DNA from: Bacteroidales bacterium
GTDB taxonomy: Bacteria > Bacteroidota > Bacteroidia > Bacteroidales > F082
Reading direction: 5' to 3'
Assembly: GCA_024400425.1 (NCBI GenBank)
Contig: JAKSMV010000003.1
Location: 123,474 to 187,473 of the forward strand
DNA length: 64,000 nt
The translations under genes were made by a program, and so were the position numbers. This document shows positions 27,221-39,939 of this stretch, piece by piece (the stretch's first letter is position 1; each line of letters begins with the position of its first letter). The notes under the pieces are model-generated. The model saw only the letters and a program-made list of their open reading frames with translations. It did not search any database and was not told the DNA's origin.

Positions 27221-28252
27221 TTATTCTTCTTCCGCTTGGTTCTGGATGCGGTTGATAGCATCGATGGCCAACTGGTAGTTGGTGTTCTTTTCGAGAACCT
27301 GCTTATACACGTTCATGGCTTCCACGTAGTTGCCCATCTGTTCGAGCACACGTCCTTTGTTGTAAAGGGCATCCATGTAGTCGGGATTGATTTGCAAGGC
27401 CTTGTTGAAAAAATCCAAAGCGGTCTCGTTGTTGTGCATGTAGATGAAATGGACGTATGCCTCGTTGAAAAGGACGATGTAGTTGTTCGGGTCGGCCATC
27501 AGGAGCGTGTCGTAATGGCACAGGGCTTCTTCGGGTTCGCCATGACTTTGCAGGTAGAGGGCCAGTTCATAACGGGCATTGGCATGTTCGGGGAACTGTT
27601 TCTGCACATTACGCAGATAATCCAAGGTGAAAGGTGGATTCTGGATGGTATAGATGCGGCAAATCTGTTCGACAGCATCGTAAAAGTTGCCGTCTTGTTC
27701 GTAAGCCAACTGGAAGTTCTTCAAGGCGTTAGCTGTATCTTGTTCAGCGGTCATGAAATACATGCCTTTCACGAAATAGGCTTGTGGGTTGTAGCTTTCT
27801 ATGGTCAAGGCCTTATCGACGTATGCATAAGCAAGTTTGTAGTTCTGCTGCAAGAGGTTCAGCTCGGCGAGCTTCACCAACGGACGCGAGTCGAATGGGT
27901 CAATCTCGGCAGCCTTGTTCAAGGTCGTGGTGATGTTCGACTCATTGCCGAGCATGTAATAGACGTTAGCCAGCAGTAAGTAGGTATCCACATTGTTAGG
28001 GTCGAGTTGGAGGGCCTTGTTGATGTCAACCATGGCGGCACCCACTTGTTCGTTAGCCACATAAGCCTGGGCGCGTTTCACGTATAGATCGGCGCGTGTG
28101 CTGTCCATGGCGATGCTGTCTGACAGCATTGTGATGGCACTATTGACGGTGATAGGCTCGTCTTCGTTAGTGGCAGGTTCTGCGGTTTTCGGCTTGTCGT
28201 TGCAGGCCACCATGGCGACCACGACAAGAAGCATGAGAAACAGTTTCTTCAT
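27221..28252 (-). CDS. TPR-repeat lipoprotein
   Basis: The 343-residue product has a lipoprotein signal (MKKLFLMLLVVVAMVAC) with the lipobox cysteine at residue 17. The mature part is a run of tetratricopeptide repeats from about residue 35 to the end. Examples are ADLYVKRAQAYVANEQVGAAMVDINKALQLDP, VDTYLLLANVYYMLGNE, and a last clear unit MDALYNKGRVLEQMGNYVEAMNVYKQVL. About eight repeats are visible. It is predicted to be anchored in the envelope and act as a protein-interaction scaffold; the partner is unknown. It lies 59 bases after recA and 3 bases before the nucleoside kinase, in a possible three-gene transcript. Confidence 0.85.
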   Translation of the reverse strand: MKKLFLMLLVVVAMVACNDKPKTAEPATNEDEPITVNSAITMLSDSIAMDSTRADLYVKRAQAYVANEQVGAAMVDINKALQLDPNNVDTYLLLANVYYMLGNESNITTTLNKAAEIDPFDSRPLVKLAELNLLQQNYKLAYAYVDKALTIESYNPQAYFVKGMYFMTAEQDTANALKNFQLAYEQDGNFYDAVEQICRIYTIQNPPFTLDYLRNVQKQFPEHANARYELALYLQSHGEPEEALCHYDTLLMADPNNYIVLFNEAYVHFIYMHNNETALDFFNKALQINPDYMDALYNKGRVLEQMGNYVEAMNVYKQVLEKNTNYQLAIDAINRIQNQAEEE

Positions 28253-28311
28253 TTTCTATTCAAAATAAAGGTCGGCATCGACTTGCGCCGACACCGACCA
28301 TGCGTTAACTA

Positions 28312-29340
28312 TCATTCTTCGTTTTTCTCCATGACCTCGTAAATCTTGGCGATGATTTCGTCGGCCAACTCCGGATTGTCTTCAATGAGTTTCTTGACAG
28401 CATCGCGGCCTTGTGCGAGTTTCGACTCGCCATAGCTGAACCACGATCCGCTCTTCTTGATGATGCCTGTCTCCACGCCGAGGTCAACGATTTCGCCTGT
28501 GCGCGAGATGCCTTCGCCATAGAGGATGTCGAATTCGGCCTTGCGGAACGGAGGAGCCACCTTGTTCTTCACCACTTTCACCTTGACGCGGCTGCCGAGG
28601 ATGTTTTCTCCGTCCTTGATTTGGCTCACCTTACGGATGTCGATACGCACCGAGCTGTAGAACTTCAAGGCGTTACCGCCTGTGGTAGTCTCTGGGTTGC
28701 CGAACATCACGCCAATCTTTTCGCGCAACTGGTTGATGAAGATGCACACGCAGCCTGTCTTATTAATCGTAGCCGTGAGCTTGCGCATGGCTTGGCTCAT
28801 CAAGCGGGCTTGCAAGCCCATCTTGCTGTCGCCCATCTCCCCTTCTATCTCGCTCTTAGGAGTCAAGGCAGCGACGGAGTCAACGACGATGACATCGATG
28901 GCGCCCGATCGGATGAGGTTTTCGGCAATCTCAAGAGCTTGTTCACCATAATCGGGTTGCGAGATGAGCAGGTTCTCGACATCGACGCCGAGCTTGGCGG
29001 CATAGAAGCGGTCGAAGGCATGTTCGGCATCGATGAAGGCAGCGATGCCACCCTTCTTCTGCGATTCGGCGATGACGTGAAGCGCCAAGGTCGTCTTACC
29101 TGAGCTTTCAGGTCCAAATATTTCGATGATTCTACCTTTCGGCAGGCCGCCTACGCCAAGGGCATAGTCGAGGCCGACCGAACCGGTGGAGATGCTCTCC
29201 ATTTTCTCTGCTTCAGCCCCAAGGCGCATGATGCTGCCTTTGCCAAAATTCTTTTCGATGTTACCGAGGGTGGCTTCCAGGGCTTTCAGTTTTTCTTGCT
29301 TCAACTTGGCAAGATCTTCCATTGATTTTTCTGTAGTCAT
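28312..29340 (-). CDS. recA: Recombinase RecA
   Basis: RecA forms filaments on single-stranded DNA, catalyses strand exchange and triggers the SOS response. The 342-residue protein has the N-terminal helix with [21 protein letters not shown], Walker [10 protein letters not shown] (about 69-77), [22 protein letters not shown], the L2-adjacent [27 protein letters not shown], and an acidic C-terminal tail (EVMEKNEE). Length and all signature blocks are normal. The start follows the usual pattern [22 protein letters not shown]. No obvious LexA-type operator was seen in the 212 bases upstream. A -7 box lies about 80 bases before the start. Confidence 0.98.
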   Translation of the reverse strand: MTTEKSMEDLAKLKQEKLKALEATLGNIEKNFGKGSIMRLGAEAEKMESISTGSVGLDYALGVGGLPKGRIIEIFGPESSGKTTLALHVIAESQKKGGIAAFIDAEHAFDRFYAAKLGVDVENLLISQPDYGEQALEIAENLIRSGAIDVIVVDSVAALTPKSEIEGEMGDSKMGLQARLMSQAMRKLTATINKTGCVCIFINQLREKIGVMFGNPETTTGGNALKFYSSVRIDIRKVSQIKDGENILGSRVKVKVVKNKVAPPFRKAEFDILYGEGISRTGEIVDLGVETGIIKKSGSWFSYGESKLAQGRDAVKKLIEDNPELADEIIAKIYEVMEKNEE

Positions 29341-29420
29341 AGTTTTGGGTATTAATATGTTAGACGTTTATTCTGATTTTCAAAGATTTGAGATGATTCC
29401 ATTCCTTCCTATGAAGTGAC

Positions 29421-29428
29421 AAAAGTAC
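29421..29428 (-). promoter_or_regulatory. -7 element (TACTTTTG) upstream of recA
   Basis: Read on the minus strand this is a perfect TAnnTTTG match about 80 bases before the recA start. A -33 TTTG at the right distance is not evident, so the call is tentative. Confidence 0.35.
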
Positions 29429-29552
29429 AATTTTTCGGTTAATTTTGCTCTGTTTTTAGGAAAAGTATTTATTTTTGCAGCCGAAAATCCAGTATGTAGG
29501 CGTTCCAATCGCAAGAAAGGTAATGTAGCACTGCTGGATTTTTATTTATTTT

Positions 29553-30176
29553 TCATTGCATATCAGAAATAATATCTAATTTTGCATCGTCTTTAAGAGC
29601 AGGAAGGCTGCTGCCGTGTGCTGGTCTTTCAGTACGAATGATGGAGGAAACGCCGCCCTCCGAAGACGAGGTATAAAGCCGTATTCCTTTTTTGGCATAC
29701 GGCTTTTTCTTTTGGTCGTAGAAAGATTTGTGCAGCACTATTCTATCCTTATAATCTTTTGTAACTTCCAAAACAACAGCATTATAACGGTCAATTTGCT
29801 TAATAAACACAATTGAATCATTACCATTGTCTTTTACCGATTTTATCTCATCAGGAAATTGAAGAACAACTTGAATATTATTGTATTTTTCTTTTGCAAT
29901 ATTCGGATGATGATTCACAGCATGATCAATAAAATAGCCCATTCCCGAATATACTCTATTATCTTCTATTTCAGCACCTAACAACGAGATATAGTCAATC
30001 GGGATATATGCAATAGGCATTAAGACATTTCCAAAATCACTATATATTTCTTGCCTCGTCTTTCCTCTCGCTTTTTCAAGGTTTTCATTCGAAAGCCAAT
30101 CCATTATTCTTTTGCTGAATTCCTCTTTTTCTGCTTCCGTAATAATAAATTTCCCTATGTCGTTTCGCTTATCCAT
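29553..30176 (-). CDS. PBECR-like nuclease candidate (barnase-EndoU-colicin E5/RelE-like)
   Basis: The 207-residue protein is soluble, without a signal peptide. Its C-terminal half reads IDRYNAVVLEVTK, DRIVLHKSFYDQKKKPYAKKG and then SSSEGGVSSIIRTERP. This resembles the phage-linked PBECR nuclease domains, whose late serine-rich turn and basic KK..PYAK strand are typical. Such domains usually occur as toxin modules in phage capsid or conjugative proteins, so a free-standing copy is unusual. The gene and its flanks are strongly AT-rich compared with recA and the transporter on either side, suggesting transfer. No immunity or antitoxin gene is adjacent. The family call rests on motif resemblance by eye only. 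Confidence 0.45.
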   Translation of the reverse strand: MDKRNDIGKFIITEAEKEEFSKRIMDWLSNENLEKARGKTRQEIYSDFGNVLMPIAYIPIDYISLLGAEIEDNRVYSGMGYFIDHAVNHHPNIAKEKYNNIQVVLQFPDEIKSVKDNGNDSIVFIKQIDRYNAVVLEVTKDYKDRIVLHKSFYDQKKKPYAKKGIRLYTSSSEGGVSSIIRTERPAHGSSLPALKDDAKLDIISDMQ

Positions 30177-30344
30177 ATTCTATTTTCCTTTTCTCGCTGC
30201 AAAATAACGACATCCCGGAAAAAGAAAAACGACAACAAGCGTTTGTAATCGACTGTAAGCGTTTGTTGTCGTTTGCTGTCGGATTTATTGCTGATTTTCA
30301 AATTAATACAAAGAATTGATAATTCAATTCAATGTCCTGAAAGC

Positions 30345-31277
30345 TTACAGCAAGAAGAACAAAGCCACGCCCGTGATGGTTATCAGTGTGCCAACCACCT
30401 CGCGGAGTGTGACTTTCTGATGGTAGATGAGCGCGTAAGGCATGATGATAAGCACAGGCGTCAGCGCCATTAAGGTGGAGGCGATGCCAGCATGGGTATA
30501 ACGCACAGCCATCAACGAGAGCGAGACACCGATGAAGGGACCGAAAAACGTCGTCAAAGTGGCGAAAGTCATGCCACGACGATCATGTAAGGCCTCTCCT
30601 ACTTGTCCCAGCGACTTTCTGCAAAGCAGTATCAAGAAAAAGCCCACTAGACCTGCGACGGCACGGATATAAGTGCCCGCAAAAGGCATCATATCGGCGA
30701 CACGCTGCGGCGCATCGGCAGGAATGGATTCGGCATAATGGTTCAAGCCTATCTTGCTCAGTACCAGACCGACACCTTGCCCGACACCCGCACCGATACC
30801 GAAAAGCACGCCTTTCAAAGGCAGCTTCAGTTTCAGGCTTTTGCCGCTGCGCACCATGATGGAGAAGCCGATGCCAAAAAGCGTGACAAACATGGCCAGC
30901 CATGAGCGCCACGACATGCTCTCCCCTAACATCAGCCAGCCCGTGATGCCAGCCATTGGAGGTGCCAGGGTCATGAATAATTGTCCAAACCTTGACCCGA
31001 AGACGATATAGGAATTGAAAAGGCAGAAGTCGCCAAATACATAGCCGACCAATCCCGACAAGGCGAGCCACATCCATGCCGAGCCATTGGCGAAAGTCGG
31101 ATACGGACTTCCCGTAGCCACCCAAAGCACAATGCTTAACATGATGAGCGACAGCACCATCCTTATCAGGTTGAGCGGCAAGGCACCTAACCGGCGGCTC
31201 GCTACATCGGCAAACAAGGCCGTGGCCGTCCACGACAAAGCCACCGACAAGGATAAGATTTCGCCTATATATTGCAT
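30345..31277 (-). CDS. EamA/DMT-family membrane transporter
   Basis: The 310-residue protein has ten hydrophobic segments in two homologous halves, the layout of drug/metabolite transporters. The first half opens with GEILSLSVALSWTATALFAD; the second with KGVLFGIGAGVGQGVGLVLSK. It ends in a hydrophobic VGTLITITGVALFFLL typical of EamA repeats. Substrates of the family are diverse small molecules, mostly exported, and cannot be predicted here. It follows the DUF5714 lipoprotein gene by 20 bases and may be co-transcribed with it. Confidence 0.85.
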   Translation of the reverse strand: MQYIGEILSLSVALSWTATALFADVASRRLGALPLNLIRMVLSLIMLSIVLWVATGSPYPTFANGSAWMWLALSGLVGYVFGDFCLFNSYIVFGSRFGQLFMTLAPPMAGITGWLMLGESMSWRSWLAMFVTLFGIGFSIMVRSGKSLKLKLPLKGVLFGIGAGVGQGVGLVLSKIGLNHYAESIPADAPQRVADMMPFAGTYIRAVAGLVGFFLILLCRKSLGQVGEALHDRRGMTFATLTTFFGPFIGVSLSLMAVRYTHAGIASTLMALTPVLIIMPYALIYHQKVTLREVVGTLITITGVALFFLL

Positions 31278-31297
31278 AACTGGATTTTAGCGCGCAA

Positions 31298-32083
31298 TTA
31301 TTTCCTTTCGGGCGAGAAAGGGCAACGGGCTCCAATGCATTGGTTGTTGCGTTGCGACCGCGAGCAAACCACTTCCGATTTCTCCATCTCGACACCCAAG
31401 TTTTCCTTCACGAAATCGATGGCAGCCAGGACCGAGAGATATGAATCGCGCTTGCAGCAACGCGGTCCGCCGTGTTCGGCCACCTGCGCCAAAGCGGAGG
31501 CCGTCATCTGGTTGCTCAAATACCACGAATCGGTGGCCAGTGGTGTGTTGCGTGTGACGATGGAGAGGAACATGCCCGTGCTGATGGTGGCTCCACAAGC
31601 GCCCCAATAGCCGCAGGCACCACCAGGCACTTGCTTGCCACGCGTCATCATCTCCGTCAATGCCTTGGGCAAGTCGATGTCTCCACCAGCGTTATGGTAG
31701 GCAGTGAGCAGCGAGGCGCCCACAAGCACATGATGCTCAGGACCATGCATGTGGCAGAACGGCATCGACATCAGACGTTCAAGAATTTCGATAGGATTGC
31801 GCGAGGTGTCGGACAGGCACACGGCCATGATGGAGTCCATCCCCGTGGTGTGGCATTCGTTGCAGATGTAATGTCCGTCAACGCAGCGGGTCTTGCTCAA
31901 CTCCTGCTTGTGGCAAAGGACGCAGGTCATCATCGTGCCTTGCGGCAGGTATTCCAAAGGCGCTCCGCAAATGAGACATTCTTCGTTTTGCATAATCTCG
32001 GTGGTTTGTTGTTCGTTTTCTTGATGGCCGCAAGCTGTCACAAGAGTGACGGCCAACAGCATGAGCATAAATTTCCGTTTCAT
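31298..32083 (-). CDS. DUF5714 protein with an apparent lipoprotein signal
   Basis: The 261-residue product begins MKRKFMLMLLAVTLVTAC, a plausible lipoprotein signal with cysteine 18 as the lipidation site. After a short polar linker comes DUF5714: a zinc-ribbon-like part with CLICGAPL, CVLCHKQ and CNECHTTGMDS. A helical part with PFCHMHGPEHHVLVGASLLTAY and PGGACGYWGACGA follows, ending with RCCKRDSYLS and CIGARCPFSPERK. The cysteine- and histidine-rich pattern suggests metal or cofactor binding. DUF5714 has no established function known to me. A -7 box (32125-32132) supports starting at 32083 rather than 32137. An alternative cytoplasmic start at MQNEECLIC (31,997) cannot be excluded and would remove the signal. 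Confidence 0.75.
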   Translation of the reverse strand: MKRKFMLMLLAVTLVTACGHQENEQQTTEIMQNEECLICGAPLEYLPQGTMMTCVLCHKQELSKTRCVDGHYICNECHTTGMDSIMAVCLSDTSRNPIEILERLMSMPFCHMHGPEHHVLVGASLLTAYHNAGGDIDLPKALTEMMTRGKQVPGGACGYWGACGATISTGMFLSIVTRNTPLATDSWYLSNQMTASALAQVAEHGGPRCCKRDSYLSVLAAIDFVKENLGVEMEKSEVVCSRSQRNNQCIGARCPFSPERK

Positions 32084-32124
32084 TAGAAATGAAGTTAGCA
32101 ATGTTTTGAGTGTGTTTCGATATG

Positions 32125-32132
32125 CAAAATTA
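32125..32132 (-). promoter_or_regulatory. -7 element (TAATTTTG) of the DUF5714 gene
   Basis: A TAnnTTTG match on the minus strand lies about 40 bases upstream of the preferred start at 32083. No convincing -33 element was seen. Confidence 0.4.
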
Positions 32133-32186
32133 GGCAATTATTCCATTGCTATCTCTTTTACACAACACTCTTGTTACTAGTTTCCT

Positions 32187-32735
32187 TTATTCTTTCACAT
32201 ATCGAGCCCGCTCGCCGCCGATGAGTTTAGGACGGCAGAAGGCTGCCACAACGTGGGCTTGGCCTATCAAGGCTGGCTTGAGATGCACGGGTACGGCTAC
32301 TGGTTTCAGATGCATGCCAATCAGCGTGTCGCCGATGTCGAGACCAGCCGAGGCTTGGATGCGTTCCACGACGACGGGGTGTTCAAAACCATAATAGGCT
32401 GCCGTGGCAAACGATCCGCCGCCATGAAGCCAAGGCACCACAGTGACGGGTTCGTAGCCATAACGCAAAGCGCAAGCTTCTTCCAACACCAAGGCACGGT
32501 TGAGGTGCTCGCAACACTGGCAAGCCAAAAACAGACCTCTCGACTCCACCACTCTACGGGCAGTCTCGAAGATGGTCTTCCCTATCTCTTCGCTTGAGTT
32601 CTTACCAATCAGTCCGCCGTTCACCTCACTCGATGAACAGCCGATTACAAACACCGACCCCTCGCGTTGTGGATGGTCGGTCAACAGTCCAGAAATGATT
32701 TGTTCCGTCTGTCGTGCTATTTCATTTAAATCCAT
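32187..32735 (-). CDS. UPF0340/TIGR01440 family protein
   Basis: The 182-residue protein matches the YwlG-like UPF0340 family of unknown function. Diagnostic blocks are VIGCSSSEVNGGLIGKNSS, the CQCCEHLNRALVLE motif with its cysteine cluster, VPWLHGGGSFATAAY and HVVAAFCRPKLIGGERARY. It is soluble and cytoplasmic. It starts 4 bases after the stop of nth, so the two form an operon. The conserved cysteine and histidine residues suggest a catalytic or metal role, but no reaction is known to me. Confidence 0.9.
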   Translation of the reverse strand: MDLNEIARQTEQIISGLLTDHPQREGSVFVIGCSSSEVNGGLIGKNSSEEIGKTIFETARRVVESRGLFLACQCCEHLNRALVLEEACALRYGYEPVTVVPWLHGGGSFATAAYYGFEHPVVVERIQASAGLDIGDTLIGMHLKPVAVPVHLKPALIGQAHVVAAFCRPKLIGGERARYVKE

Positions 32736-32739
32736 ATTG

Positions 32740-33393
32740 TTATATCTTTTTCGGGCACTGAGCGGCCTTAAAGTAATCGCAAATCGCTGTTATTCCGCAC
32801 TGTTCGCATTTCGGCTTGCGGGCGAGGCAGGTGTAACGGCCATGAAGTATGAGCCAATGATGGGCTTTCGACAGCACTTTCTTCGGAAAATGCTTCACTA
32901 AAACACGTTCGGTTTCCAGGACATTCTTCGAGTTCTTGGTCAGGCCAATGCGGTTGGCGACACGAAACACATGCGTATCAACAGGCATGGCAGGTTGCCC
33001 GAAAGCAACGGCCATCATCACGTTGGCGGTCTTTCGCCCCACTCCCGGCAAGCGTTGCAAGTCATCGAGATTATCAGGAACGACGCCACCGAAATCATCC
33101 ACCAAGGTCTTGGCCATGCCATACAGGTTCTTTGCCTTATTGTTAGGATAGGAAATGGATTTGATAAAGGTGTAGATTTCCTCCACCGACGAAGCCGCCA
33201 TGTCGTGAGGTGTAGGGAAACGCTGAAACAGCAATGGTGTTGTCATGTTGACGCGCTTGTCGGTGCATTGTGCCGATAAAATCACAGCCACGAGAAGCTC
33301 ATACGGATTGCTGAATTTCAATTCCGACTCGGCGACAGGCATAGCCACCTCGAAATAGTCAGTGAAGGCGTTGTATTTTTCCTGAAGAGTCAT
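32740..33393 (-). CDS. nth: Endonuclease III (DNA glycosylase/AP lyase)
   Basis: Nth removes oxidised pyrimidines from DNA and cleaves the abasic site. The 217-residue protein has the helix-hairpin-helix LPGVGRKTANV (about 118-128) with its catalytic lysine, and the catalytic aspartate in PVDTHVFRV. The C-terminal [4Fe-4S] loop C-x6-C-x2-C-x5-C (CLARKPKCEQCGITAIC) is also complete. All residues needed for a bifunctional glycosylase are present. It is the first gene of a pair with the UPF0340 gene. Confidence 0.96.
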   Translation of the reverse strand: MTLQEKYNAFTDYFEVAMPVAESELKFSNPYELLVAVILSAQCTDKRVNMTTPLLFQRFPTPHDMAASSVEEIYTFIKSISYPNNKAKNLYGMAKTLVDDFGGVVPDNLDDLQRLPGVGRKTANVMMAVAFGQPAMPVDTHVFRVANRIGLTKNSKNVLETERVLVKHFPKKVLSKAHHWLILHGRYTCLARKPKCEQCGITAICDYFKAAQCPKKI

Positions 33394-33401
33394 TGGTTAA
33401 C

Positions 33402-33489
33402 TCTGAACTTTGAACTCTGAACCTTGAACCATAAACACTGACCTTGACCGCTTCATTTCATAGAAATCAGAAAGCGGTCATAGTCAGTG
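33402..33489. repeat. Four heptamer repeats and a large stem-loop between two minus-strand genes
   Basis: Four consecutive 7-base units (TCTGAAC, TTTGAAC, TCTGAAC, CTTGAAC; 33402-33429) are followed by a stem-loop. Its inner arms are TGACCGCTT (33445-33453) and AAGCGGTCA (33472-33480), with a further outer pairing of CACTGA against TCAGTG. The hairpin may end transcription of the gene at 33510-33962. Confidence 0.6.
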
Positions 33490-33509
33490 GTCATGGTCAT
33501 GGTAAAAAA

Positions 33510-33962
33510 CTAAATAATTTCTCCTTGCTCGTCAACCAAAACGCCCCAGCTAACAGCGGTTAGCGCGTCGCCGTCGAAGAAGAAATCGATGAGGCCGTCT
33601 TCGAAAGTAATGCGATGCTCGCCATCTTCGTCCTCTTCTTCGAGTTCCTTGTAGCCATTGGCCTTCATGAGCTCAATGACTTGCTTCTTGTCCAAGTCGA
33701 ACACTTTCTGGCCAAACAAGGTGGCTTCTTCGTTCTCGGTCTCGAAGCATGCTATCACCGACTTGGTGATGCCTTCAAGGTAGATATTCGTTTCTAATTC
33801 ATTGTATTCATAGAAGATAGAACGATTCCCGGTTTCTTCCATGTCACTAAGTTCTTCATAGAAATCGGGCATGCCGATACGTTCTACGGTTTCGTCAAGG
33901 GTGATTCCGAAAGGTATTTCGCCGAAACCTTTCAACGGCTGGATGGTAAAGTCTTTCATCAT
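33510..33962 (-). CDS. Acidic protein of unknown function
   Basis: The 150-residue product is strongly acidic (for example ELEEEDEDGEHRITFEDGLIDFFFDG) and has no signal or membrane segment. It begins with MMKDFTIQPLKGFGEIPFGITLDETVERIGMP, a pattern seen in proteins with an alpha/beta fold that carry a GxIPFG turn. I do not recognise a named family. It stands alone between nth and the LolC/E-like permease gene, and a stem-loop follows it. The acidic character recalls some immunity proteins, but no toxin gene is adjacent, so that is only a possibility. Confidence 0.65.
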   Translation of the reverse strand: MMKDFTIQPLKGFGEIPFGITLDETVERIGMPDFYEELSDMEETGNRSIFYEYNELETNIYLEGITKSVIACFETENEEATLFGQKVFDLDKKQVIELMKANGYKELEEEDEDGEHRITFEDGLIDFFFDGDALTAVSWGVLVDEQGEII

Positions 33963-34084
33963 GATTCTAATTTATGTGTTTGACGCGGTGAAATTACTGC
34001 TTTTATTTGATATGGCAATCAAAAAATCAAATTTCTTTTTCCAATTGCCGAACTAACACAATATCAGAAATCACAAAACTGGAA

Positions 34085-35308
34085 TCATTCAAATCGAATT
34101 GATTTCGTAGGACTGATGCGATTGATGACCGAAGTCGGAATGAGCAGCATCAGTAGCCAGAGGGCCAATGTGCCCAGATTGACCGCCAGCACTGTGGAAA
34201 GATGCATCTCGATAGGCACAGCTGAGAGATAATAGGTGGCGGCATCAAGTTTGACCAGTCCCGTATATTGCTGCAAGAAGCAGAAGCCCAAACCAACCAC
34301 ATTGCCGATGAGCATTCCGATGAGCAGCAGCCTCAGCGAGCGAAGCAGGAACACATCCCGCACGAACTTGTTGGAAGCGCCCATGGCCTTCATGAGTCCG
34401 ATGGTAGAAGTGCGTTCGATAATGATTATCAGCAACATGCTGACGACAGTAATGCCAGCCACCAAGAACATGAGCACCATGATGAGCCAGACATTAGTGT
34501 CGAGCAGGTCGAGCCAATCGAAAATTTGCGGGTTGCTTTGGCGGGCTGTTGTTGACATAAGGTTGTGAGGCAAAGAATAATACAGTTTCTGATTGACTTC
34601 ATTGACATCGGCACCATCGGCAAGGATGATTTCGATGCGACCGCATTCACCATCTTTCCAACCATTGAGTTTACGCACTTGGTTGAGGTCGGCAAACACA
34701 TAGCGTTCGTCAAACTCAAAGAGACCTGTCTCGAAGATGCCTTTCACCGTAAACTTGCGGCCTTTGGCTTGCATGTCTTCATCGATGAACCACATGCGCA
34801 CCTCGTCGCCCACACTGAGAAGCATCTTATCGGCAATGACCTTCGAGAGTAAGACTTCGGTGGAGCGTTCATCTTTTGTATATTTCGGCACTTCGCCATC
34901 AATTAGATAGTTGGCAAAATACGACCAATCATATTGATGGTCAACGCCTTTGAGTATGATGCCTTGAATCTCGTCTTCGGTCTTGATCATGCCCGCCTTG
35001 TCGGCTGTCAGCTGATAGCGTTCGATGCCTTCGACGCCGTTGATGCGGCTGATGACCAGCGAATCGAGCATGATAGCGGTTTCTTCCACCGACTCGTTGC
35101 GGTCGAGCGACTGCACTTGTATAGGTGCCACGAAGCCAATCACCTTGTCACGGATCTGGTTCTTGAACCCGACCACGACAGCCCACGCGATGAGCATCAC
35201 CGTGATGGCCAAGGCTACGCTGGTCACCGCCAAGCGCATCACCGTCGATGACAGGTTGGCTTTCGAGAGCGAGAAGATACGGTCTGCTATGAATTTGGCG
35301 CCTGACAT
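34085..35308 (-). CDS. LolC/LolE-like ABC transporter permease
   Basis: The 407-residue inner-membrane protein has the lipoprotein-release permease layout. It has an N-terminal helix (about 22-45, AVTSVALAITVMLIAWAVVVGF), a periplasmic MacB-like domain (about 50-270), and three C-terminal helices. The FtsX segment ITVVSMLLIIIIERTSTIGLMKAMGAS lies near 290-315. In Gram-negative bacteria this family extracts lipoproteins for outer-membrane sorting with the ATPase LolD; no ATPase gene is next to it here. It starts 11 bases after the stop of the GH2 gene, so both are probably on one transcript. Confidence 0.85.
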   Translation of the reverse strand: MSGAKFIADRIFSLSKANLSSTVMRLAVTSVALAITVMLIAWAVVVGFKNQIRDKVIGFVAPIQVQSLDRNESVEETAIMLDSLVISRINGVEGIERYQLTADKAGMIKTEDEIQGIILKGVDHQYDWSYFANYLIDGEVPKYTKDERSTEVLLSKVIADKMLLSVGDEVRMWFIDEDMQAKGRKFTVKGIFETGLFEFDERYVFADLNQVRKLNGWKDGECGRIEIILADGADVNEVNQKLYYSLPHNLMSTTARQSNPQIFDWLDLLDTNVWLIMVLMFLVAGITVVSMLLIIIIERTSTIGLMKAMGASNKFVRDVFLLRSLRLLLIGMLIGNVVGLGFCFLQQYTGLVKLDAATYYLSAVPIEMHLSTVLAVNLGTLALWLLMLLIPTSVINRISPTKSIRFE

Positions 35309-35319
35309 GTTCCTGTTCC

Positions 35320-39436
<4,117 letters not shown>

Positions 39437-39448
39437 AAATTGAACGAC

Positions 39449-39856
39449 TCATTTATTTGGATTTTCATCTAGAAGAAGTTTCCGGTGCTCTTCGGGAATG
39501 GCAATTGGCTTATAAGTATTGCGGTCAATGCGCACCACCACCGAATGGCAGATGCCTTTCACCTCGTTGGTGTTGGTGTCGATGAGGCGCTGCAGGAGTT
39601 TCATACTCGTGTAGCCCAACTCTTCAAGGCTGGTTTCGCAAACGATGGCATCGTGAATCATGATAGGCCTTTTGAAGTCGAGTTGGAGATGGGCAAGGAC
39701 ATACTCAAATGTCAGCCAATCAATCTGTTCGCCAAAACATTGCTCGTAAAACATCGTGCGGCCATAGTCGTAGAAATGACATTGCGAGCCGTTGTTGACA
39801 TGGTTGAACGGGTCAAGGTCGGCCATACGAATCTGGATAGGACAAGTATAAATCAT
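39449..39856 (-). CDS. Hotdog-fold acyl-CoA thioesterase (4HBT family)
   Basis: The 135-residue protein has the thioesterase signature near its start, RMADLDPFNHVNNGSQCHFYDYGR, where the aspartate after RMAD aligns with the catalytic residue of 4-hydroxybenzoyl-CoA thioesterases. The later parts (CETSLEELGYTSMKLLQRL, GICHSVVVRIDRNT) fit the central hotdog strands. It should hydrolyse an acyl-CoA or acyl carrier protein ester in the cytoplasm; substrate unknown. Its promoter overlaps that of the divergent T9SS-protein gene. Confidence 0.85.
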   Translation of the reverse strand: MIYTCPIQIRMADLDPFNHVNNGSQCHFYDYGRTMFYEQCFGEQIDWLTFEYVLAHLQLDFKRPIMIHDAIVCETSLEELGYTSMKLLQRLIDTNTNEVKGICHSVVVRIDRNTYKPIAIPEEHRKLLLDENPNK

Positions 39857-39884
39857 TTGATTTTTCTTTGTTTGTAATAAGCGG

Positions 39885-39913
39885 CAAATTTAGGAATTTT
39901 ATTACTTTTGCAA
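39885..39913 (-). promoter_or_regulatory. Promoter of the thioesterase gene
   Basis: On the minus strand TTG (39911-39913), 18 bases, then TAAATTTG (39885-39892) fits the phylum consensus. It overlaps the -7 box of the divergent gene (39902-39910), so the two promoters may exclude each other. Confidence 0.5.
39902..39910 (+). promoter_or_regulatory. -7 element (TTACTTTTG) of the T9SS-protein operon
   Basis: A TAnnTTTG-like box lies 29 bases before the start at 39940. The -33 element is not clear. It overlaps the divergent thioesterase promoter. Confidence 0.4.
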
Positions 39914-39939
39914 TCTATTCTGGAAAAATAGCCTTTAAA

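Noticed and set aside
26714..27979. 421-codon open frame on the plus strand
   Set aside because: It lies antisense to the nucleoside kinase and TPR lipoprotein genes and has no recognisable domain; the long frame reflects codon composition of the real genes.
30177..30344. Antitoxin or immunity gene for the PBECR-like protein
   Set aside because: No open frame with plausible start and composition exists in the flanking spacers.
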